A stretch of 12,675 bases of DNA from Marisimplicoccus sp965655775 (GTDB lineage: Bacteria; Bacteroidota; Bacteroidia; Flavobacteriales; Flavobacteriaceae): the NCBI GenBank assembly GCA_965655775.1, contig CBFHHV010000025.1, forward strand, positions 1 to 12,675. Reading direction: 5' to 3'. A model generated the notes under the pieces. The model saw nothing but the letters and a program-made list of their open reading frames with translations. It searched no databases and was not told the DNA's origin. Positions 8,469-12,675 of this stretch are shown here, in pieces (the first letter of the stretch is position 1; every line of letters starts with the position of its first letter). The position numbers and the translations under genes are program-made.

Positions 8469-9599
8469 TCAATCATTTAATGATAATGCAAATTTAATGC
8501 TTTCTTCGAGATCATTTCCTCTCAAGTTTTTTCCAATTACGACACCTTCTTTATTTATAAGGAAAGATTGAGGTATAGCTCTAATACTATATCTTCTAGC
8601 GATAGGGTCATTCCAAAAGTTTAAATTGGAAACTTGAGTCCAGAGGAGATTATCATCTTCAACAGCTTGTTCCCATTGTTCTTTTGTTCTATCTAAGGAA
8701 ACACCAATAATATCAAAACCATTTTTATTATAGGCCTTGTATAATCTAACAAGATTTGGATTCTCAACCCTACAAGGTCTACACCATGCAGCCCAAAAAT
8801 CAAGAAGAGTAACATTATTATTTGATACCTCTTCACTCAATGATACGTCATCTCCATTTATACTAGGTGCAGTAAAATCAGGTGCAATTTCACCAACTTC
8901 AATTGGGTTTTCATATTGACTTAGTAAATCAGCAATATTTTTACCTACATCACTTACTTTAATTCGATTGGAGAAACTTTCATAAACATCTATAATGCTG
9001 TCTTTATTAACTTTATTCTCTATCATAAACACTTCAAGCAGTAACGCTGACATATATGAGTCTAAATTGTCAATTATGAAATCCCATTCGTATAGCATTA
9101 CCTCGCGTTCCTTTGAATTGTACTCTTTTTCTAGTTCCGTAGCAGTTGCTACATCACCAGTCATTATAGCATCTTGAGCTTCATAAGATATATTATTCAT
9201 ATCATCGACTAGGAACTTTGTCTCAGATTTATATTTTATAAAGTCATCATTTGATTTAGTTCCGTAAACCTTGGATTTTGATATACTGTCCTTAAACAAA
9301 TCTGCCTTAATATCACCATTTTCCAGAATTGCTAATACATAACCATTAACTCCTTCTACTTGAATGTAGCTTATTTGTGGTGTAGATGATATCCCTTGAA
9401 ATTTAAAATTATTTGATTGAACAGTTGTAGAATCCTTAATGTAGGGTTGATTGTTTTGATCGGCTTGTAATACATATATCTTTGTGCCATCCGATACATC
9501 AGCATTTCCAGTTAATACAAACTCATTTTCTTGACTACCACATGAACCTAAAATTACTAGGAACGATAAACTTATAAACCTTATTAATAATTTTTTCAC
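8469..9599 (-). CDS. TlpA-like thioredoxin-fold lipoprotein with DUF4369-type N-domain
   Basis: Membrane-anchored thiol-disulfide oxidoreductase of the kind common in Bacteroidota. The signal peptide ends in the lipobox LGSC with Cys20 as the lipid site. Residues about 25-120 resemble the DUF4369 beta-rich domain (LTGNADVSDGTKIYVLQ, later an ILENGDI strand). A helical linker follows (about 120-230). Then comes an AhpC/TSA-Redoxin domain (about 234-376) with VGEIAPDF, the redox site WCRPC (Cys273 and Cys276) and the cis-proline loop AIPQSF (Pro343). The active site favours a thioredoxin-like reductase facing the periplasm; its partner proteins are unknown. The start is GTG at 9599: an in-frame TGA lies two codons upstream and the next Met is residue 134, so only GTG gives the signal peptide. 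A perfect -7 promoter box lies 4 nt upstream, suggesting a leaderless mRNA. It precedes the acyltransferase gene by 3 nt. Confidence 0.88.
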   Translation of the reverse strand: MKKLLIRFISLSFLVILGSCGSQENEFVLTGNADVSDGTKIYVLQADQNNQPYIKDSTTVQSNNFKFQGISSTPQISYIQVEGVNGYVLAILENGDIKADLFKDSISKSKVYGTKSNDDFIKYKSETKFLVDDMNNISYEAQDAIMTGDVATATELEKEYNSKEREVMLYEWDFIIDNLDSYMSALLLEVFMIENKVNKDSIIDVYESFSNRIKVSDVGKNIADLLSQYENPIEVGEIAPDFTAPSINGDDVSLSEEVSNNNVTLLDFWAAWCRPCRVENPNLVRLYKAYNKNGFDIIGVSLDRTKEQWEQAVEDDNLLWTQVSNLNFWNDPIARRYSIRAIPQSFLINKEGVVIGKNLRGNDLEESIKFALSLND

Positions 9600-9603
9600 A
9601 CAT

Positions 9604-9611
9604 CAAATTTA
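9604..9611 (-). promoter_or_regulatory. Bacteroidota -7 promoter box (TAnnTTTG) for the thioredoxin lipoprotein gene
   Basis: Read on the minus strand this is TAAATTTG, an exact match to the TAnnTTTG -7 element used by the Bacteroidota housekeeping sigma factor. Only 4 nt separate it from the GTG start at 9599, so transcription would begin at or within a base or two of the start codon. I do not see a TTG -33 element 17-20 nt upstream, which lowers confidence. Confidence 0.45.
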
Positions 9612-9635
9612 GTTTTTTATATTTAATATCTTTAG

Positions 9636-9650
9636 TTAACATTTTGTTAA
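9636..9650. promoter_or_regulatory. Inverted repeat TTAACA-TTT-TGTTAA in a divergent intergenic region
   Basis: A perfect 6-bp inverted repeat with a 3-base centre lies in the 57-base gap between the divergent thioredoxin-lipoprotein and flavoprotein genes, ending 6 bases before the plus-strand ATG at 9657. Its position suits an operator acting mainly on the plus-strand gene. It does not match a regulator site I recognise, and the region is very AT-rich, so a chance dyad is possible. Confidence 0.3.
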
Positions 9651-9656
9651 TGCTAA

Positions 9657-11045
9657 ATGACAACAAACTTTTTAATTGGCTTATTTGAAAAAATATTAGG
9701 TAGTGACTTAATCATAAGCGGAAAGGATCTTAAATCTAGGTTTTATCATATTTGGAAAACTGATATACCGCTAGAGTCAGTTTGCCTTTTAATGCCAAAG
9801 ACAACTTCTCAAGTATCTGAAATAATTAAAGTATGTAATGATAATAATCAAGAAGTTGTTATACACGGTGGATTAACTAATCTTGTTGGTTCTACAAAAT
9901 CAAATGACACTCAAGTAGTTTTATCATTAGAGAAGATGAATAATATAATTGAGGTAGATGAAAGTTCTAAGACAATAACATGTGAGTCAGGTGTAATAAT
10001 AGAGGATCTAATTAATGCTTGCAAAGACAAAGAATTGCTTCTTCCATTAAACTTTGGAGCTAGAGGCTCTGCTCAAATAGGTGGTGCTATATCTACAAAT
10101 GCAGGTGGCTTGAGAGTTTTTAAATATGGTATGACTCGTAATTTAGTAATGGGCATTGAGGCTGTACTTCCAGATGGAACAATTATTTCATCATTAAAGA
10201 AACTAATGAAAGATAATTCCGGATACGATCTAAAACAGCTCTTTATTGGCTCTGAGGGAACTCTTGGTGTTGTAACTAAAGTAGTGTTAAGGCTATATCC
10301 ATTACCAAAGACTAGATACACTTCTCTAGCTGTGACAAATGATTATCAAAAAGTTTTAGATCTTCTAAAAATTCTAGAGGATAAAATCTCAAATAATTTG
10401 ACTGGGTATGAGCTTCTATGGAATAACACTTATAAACAAATGGTTAGTGAAAAAACTATTTACAATAAATATCTGCCCGATAATTTTAAATACTATCTTT
10501 TTATAGAATACATGGGAAGAGATTTTGACAACGATTACAAGATATTTGAAGAGACTATACTTGATTGTATTGAAAGTAAGCTAATAGAAGATGCAGTTAT
10601 TGGTAAAGATGAAAAGGATCAGGTGAACATATGGGGAATAAGAGAAGATGTTGCGGTTCTAGCTGATGAGCGAAAGTTTGATCAGCAATTTGATATTAGT
10701 ATACCAGTCCCTTTGATTGGAGAAGTAGTATCCAAAATTTCAAACGAACTTAATGAATGTGAAGGAGTAAAAACTATTTTTCCGTTTGGCCATGTAGCTG
10801 ATGGTAATATTCACTTTATAATTGGAAAGGACACAGATAGTGAAGATTTAAAATCACAAATTAATGATATAATATATAATAATACTGAGCTTGTAAATGG
10901 TTCAATTTCTGCTGAACATGGTATTGGTTTAGACAAAAAAAGATATTTGATAAAAAGTAGGAGTGAAGATGAAATCAGTCTGATGAGATCAATCAAAAAG
11001 ACTATTGATCCAAAAAATATATTAAATCCCGGTAGAGTATTTTGA
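9657..11045 (+). CDS. FAD-linked 2-hydroxyacid dehydrogenase, D-2-hydroxyglutarate dehydrogenase type (GlcD/VAO family)
   Basis: Flavoprotein predicted to oxidise a D-2-hydroxyacid to the 2-oxoacid, passing electrons to a carrier rather than oxygen. Residues about 40-220 form the FAD-binding PCMH domain: PKTTSQVSEI (47-56), HGGLTNLVGST (70-80), the block GARGSAQIGGAISTNAGGL (134-152), and DLKQLFIGSEGTLG (191-204). The C-terminal FAD-oxidase domain carries the metal/substrate residues of D-2-hydroxyglutarate dehydrogenases: His379 and His386 (GHVADGNIH), Glu420-His421 (AEHGIG) and Arg329 (WGIRED). It ends in the usual NPGRVF. The length of 462 fits. D-lactate and glycolate dehydrogenases share this fold, so the substrate is inferred from overall resemblance only. 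ATG start with an in-frame TAA immediately before it; no Shine-Dalgarno. It is followed after 30 nt by aroC. D-2-hydroxyglutarate is a known by-product of serine synthesis (SerA), but no ser gene is in view. Confidence 0.85.
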   Translation: MTTNFLIGLFEKILGSDLIISGKDLKSRFYHIWKTDIPLESVCLLMPKTTSQVSEIIKVCNDNNQEVVIHGGLTNLVGSTKSNDTQVVLSLEKMNNIIEVDESSKTITCESGVIIEDLINACKDKELLLPLNFGARGSAQIGGAISTNAGGLRVFKYGMTRNLVMGIEAVLPDGTIISSLKKLMKDNSGYDLKQLFIGSEGTLGVVTKVVLRLYPLPKTRYTSLAVTNDYQKVLDLLKILEDKISNNLTGYELLWNNTYKQMVSEKTIYNKYLPDNFKYYLFIEYMGRDFDNDYKIFEETILDCIESKLIEDAVIGKDEKDQVNIWGIREDVAVLADERKFDQQFDISIPVPLIGEVVSKISNELNECEGVKTIFPFGHVADGNIHFIIGKDTDSEDLKSQINDIIYNNTELVNGSISAEHGIGLDKKRYLIKSRSEDEISLMRSIKKTIDPKNILNPGRVF

Positions 11046-11069
11046 TATAAGGTGTTATCTTTATATTTC
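11041..11069 (+). promoter_or_regulatory. Possible -33/-7 promoter for aroC
   Basis: TTTG at 11041-11044, overlapping the stop codon of the flavoprotein gene, is followed after 17 nt by TATATTTC at 11062-11069. This resembles the Bacteroidota TTTG / TAnnTTTG pair, but the last base of the -7 box is C instead of G. It ends 6 nt before the aroC ATG, so any transcript would have almost no leader. aroC may equally be read from the upstream gene. Confidence 0.25.
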
Positions 11070-11075
11070 TAGGTT

Positions 11076-12140
11076 ATGGCAGGAAATTCATTCGGGAACA
11101 TATTTAAACTTTCAACCTTTGGTGAGTCTCATGGTAAGGCATTAGGAGGTGTTATTGATGGCTGTCCTGCAGGAGTTGAACTTGACTTTGTTACCATAAA
11201 TAAAGAGTTAAATAGAAGAAGGCCAGGTCAATCTGAAATAGTTACTCAAAGAAAAGAGGATGACTCTGTAGAATTTCTCTCAGGTATTTTTGAAGGAAAA
11301 ACAACTGGGACTCCAATTGGATTTATAATTGTAAATAAAGATCAGAAGTCAAAGGACTATTCTCATATTCAAAATAGTTATAGACCTTCTCATGCTGATT
11401 TTGTTTATGATAAAAAATATGGCTTTAGAGATTATAGAGGTGGAGGTAGAAGTTCTGCTAGAGAGACTGTTGTAAGAGTAGTAGCAGGATCTATTGCTAA
11501 AATGTTACTAAAAGATGTGAAAATTAATGCTTTTGTATCATCAGTTGGAGAAATTACATACGACTATCAAAACTCTAAAGTTAATTTTGATAAAATTGAA
11601 GATTCAATTGTCAGGTGTCCTGACAAAAAAACATCAGAAGAGATGATTAGTTTGATTAAGTCTATCAAGAAGAATGGAGATACTGTAGGGGGAGTAATTT
11701 CCTGCATTATTAGAGGTGTGCCTGTTGGACTGGGAGAGCCAGTGTTTAACAAATTACATGCTGAACTTGGTAGAGCAATGTTATCAATAAATGCAGTTAA
11801 AGGTTTTGAGTTTGGGAGTGGTTTTAAAGGTTCTTCAATGAAAGGATCTGAACATAATGATTCTTTCAATGCAGATGGAACAACAAAAACTAATAGATCT
11901 GGAGGTATTCAAGGTGGAATATCAAATGGAATGGACATCTACTTTAATGTTGCATTTAAACCAGTCTCGACAATTATGAGAGATCAAGATTCAATTGATA
12001 GCGATGGTAATGAAGTTAAAGTTAAAGGTAAGGGAAGACACGACCCGTGTGTTGTGCCAAGAGCTGTTCCAATAGTTGAGGCAATGTCTGCTCTTGTATT
12101 GGCTGATTACCTCTTATTAAATAGACTCTCAAAAATATAA
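11076..12140 (+). CDS. aroC: Chorismate synthase
   Basis: Catalyses the last step of the shikimate pathway, EPSP to chorismate, using reduced FMN in the cytoplasm; chorismate feeds aromatic amino acids, folate and quinones. The length of 354 residues is typical. The start MAGNSFGNIFKLSTFGESHG is diagnostic, with the active-site His19. The second catalytic His is His106 (RPSHAD). The signature GGGRSSARET spans 122-131. The block RAMLSINAVKGFEFGSGF (233-250) and the C-terminal GRHDPCVVPRAVPIVEAM (320-337) with Arg321-His322-Asp323 are also intact. The ATG at 11076 has only a weak AGG three bases upstream. Thirty bases separate it from the preceding flavoprotein gene and 2 bases separate its TAA from the next ATG, so it is probably co-transcribed at least with the downstream symporter. 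Nothing is missing from the enzyme. Confidence 0.98.
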   Translation: MAGNSFGNIFKLSTFGESHGKALGGVIDGCPAGVELDFVTINKELNRRRPGQSEIVTQRKEDDSVEFLSGIFEGKTTGTPIGFIIVNKDQKSKDYSHIQNSYRPSHADFVYDKKYGFRDYRGGGRSSARETVVRVVAGSIAKMLLKDVKINAFVSSVGEITYDYQNSKVNFDKIEDSIVRCPDKKTSEEMISLIKSIKKNGDTVGGVISCIIRGVPVGLGEPVFNKLHAELGRAMLSINAVKGFEFGSGFKGSSMKGSEHNDSFNADGTTKTNRSGGIQGGISNGMDIYFNVAFKPVSTIMRDQDSIDSDGNEVKVKGKGRHDPCVVPRAVPIVEAMSALVLADYLLLNRLSKI

Positions 12141-12142
12141 TT

Positions 12143-12675
12143 ATGAAACTACACTGGAAGATTATCATAGGAATGATTGCGGGTGTGATATTTGGGCTTT
12201 TAATGTCTCAAACATCCTTCGGGTCAGAAGTTATAAGCGATTGGTTTAAACCTTTTGGAACGATCTTTATCAATCTTCTAAAATTAATTGCAATGCCTTT
12301 AATATTGGCTTCATTGATTAAGGGTATATCTGATTTAAAAGATATATCCAAGTTATCTACTATCGGTACTAGAACACTAGGTGTATACATTTGTACAACT
12401 GTTTTAGCCGTTATTATAGGGTTAGTTTTGGTAAATATTGTCCAGCCTGGTAACACTATAACTGAAGAGACTAGGATTGATCTAGTTCAAGAGTATGAAC
12501 AAGGTGTCCTTGAGAAGCAACAGCAGGCTCAGCAACAAGCTGAAAGTGGACCCTTGCAGCCTTTAGTTGATATAGTACCTTCAAATATTTTTGATGCAGC
12601 TACAAATAACAGAAATATGCTTCAGGTTATTTTCTTTGCTATCTTTTTTGGAATAGGTTTAATTCTTGTTGATCC
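12143..12675 (+). CDS. Dicarboxylate/amino acid:cation symporter (DAACS, GltP/DctA type), partial (5' part)
   Basis: Open frame from ATG 12143 to the right edge, 177 codons with no stop, so the C-terminal two-thirds lies outside. The start MKLHWKIIIGMIAGVIFG is the first membrane segment of the DAACS (SLC1-like) family. KPFGTIFINLLKLIAMPLI (about residues 34-52) covers the second membrane segment, and GISDLKDISKL (57-67) is a strongly conserved loop of the family. A third hydrophobic stretch follows (about 75-90). A polar Gln-rich loop (about 112-132, with QQQAQQQ) precedes the PLQPLVDIVPSNIFDA block (136-151) and the MLQVIFFAIFFGIG membrane segment (158-171). These inner-membrane proteins import glutamate, aspartate or C4-dicarboxylates with sodium or protons. 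The substrate-binding HP1/HP2 hairpins are out of view, so specificity and coupling ion cannot be called. Two bases after aroC; likely translationally coupled. Confidence 0.9.
   Translation, partial: MKLHWKIIIGMIAGVIFGLLMSQTSFGSEVISDWFKPFGTIFINLLKLIAMPLILASLIKGISDLKDISKLSTIGTRTLGVYICTTVLAVIIGLVLVNIVQPGNTITEETRIDLVQEYEQGVLEKQQQAQQQAESGPLQPLVDIVPSNIFDAATNNRNMLQVIFFAIFFGIGLILVD

Noticed and set aside
9601..9603. ATG just upstream of the thioredoxin lipoprotein as an alternative start
   Set aside because: It is out of frame by 4 bases with the signal peptide frame; the GTG at 9599 is the only start giving the lipobox.
11567..11869. Minus-strand open frame of 100 codons inside aroC
   Set aside because: Shadow of chorismate synthase, which is complete and well conserved on the other strand.
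12208..12456. Minus-strand open frame of 82 codons
   Set aside because: It lies opposite the partial symporter, whose plus-strand frame matches the family over its whole visible length.
1..12675. A new multi-gene defence, secretion or mobile system
   Set aside because: Every gene belongs to a recognised family with a core metabolic, repair or envelope role, gaps are tiny, and there are no integrases, transposases, direct repeat arrays or visible compositional breaks.

Overview
The window is an AT-rich (about 30% G+C by eye), gene-dense stretch of chromosome from a Bacteroidota member. It most resembles a streamlined, probably marine, flavobacterium. The reasons are the protein sequences (flavobacterial-type UvrA, GlmM, LpxL-like acyltransferase and DUF4369/thioredoxin lipoprotein), the lack of clear Shine-Dalgarno sequences, and a TAnnTTTG-type -7 promoter box. 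It holds nine protein genes, two of them cut by the window edges. No gap between genes exceeds 57 bases. I see no tRNA, rRNA, CRISPR array, insertion sequence or phage gene.

Left block, minus strand, read right to left: a lipoprotein gamma-glutamyltranspeptidase (6180-4492), the excinuclease subunit uvrA (4482-1660), then an M1-peptidase-like secreted protein that runs off the left edge (1660-1). These are 9 nt apart and then overlap by 1 nt, so they are probably one operon. The M1-like protein is missing from a simple ORF list because it is cut. It keeps the M1 layout and catalytic-type Tyr but lacks the HEXXH zinc motif and the third zinc ligand.

Middle: glmM (6225-7613, plus) is divergent from ggt. 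It converges with a minus-strand pair made of a thioredoxin-fold lipoprotein (9599-8469) and an LpxL-type acyltransferase (8465-7599). The 3' ends of glmM and the acyltransferase overlap by 15 bp, so no terminator fits between them.

Right block, plus strand: a D-2-hydroxyglutarate-dehydrogenase-type flavoprotein (9657-11045), chorismate synthase aroC (11076-12140) and the first 177 codons of a sodium or proton:dicarboxylate/amino-acid symporter (12143 to the edge).

Together the genes are housekeeping: DNA repair, glutathione salvage, amino-sugar and lipid A precursors for the envelope, periplasmic redox, aromatic amino acid synthesis and anionic substrate uptake. I do not find a new defence or mobile system. 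The points worth a second look are the degenerate M1 protein, a probable leaderless GTG-started gene with a perfect -7 box, and two TTG starts, each placed straight after an in-frame TAA and in the same frame as the upstream gene.
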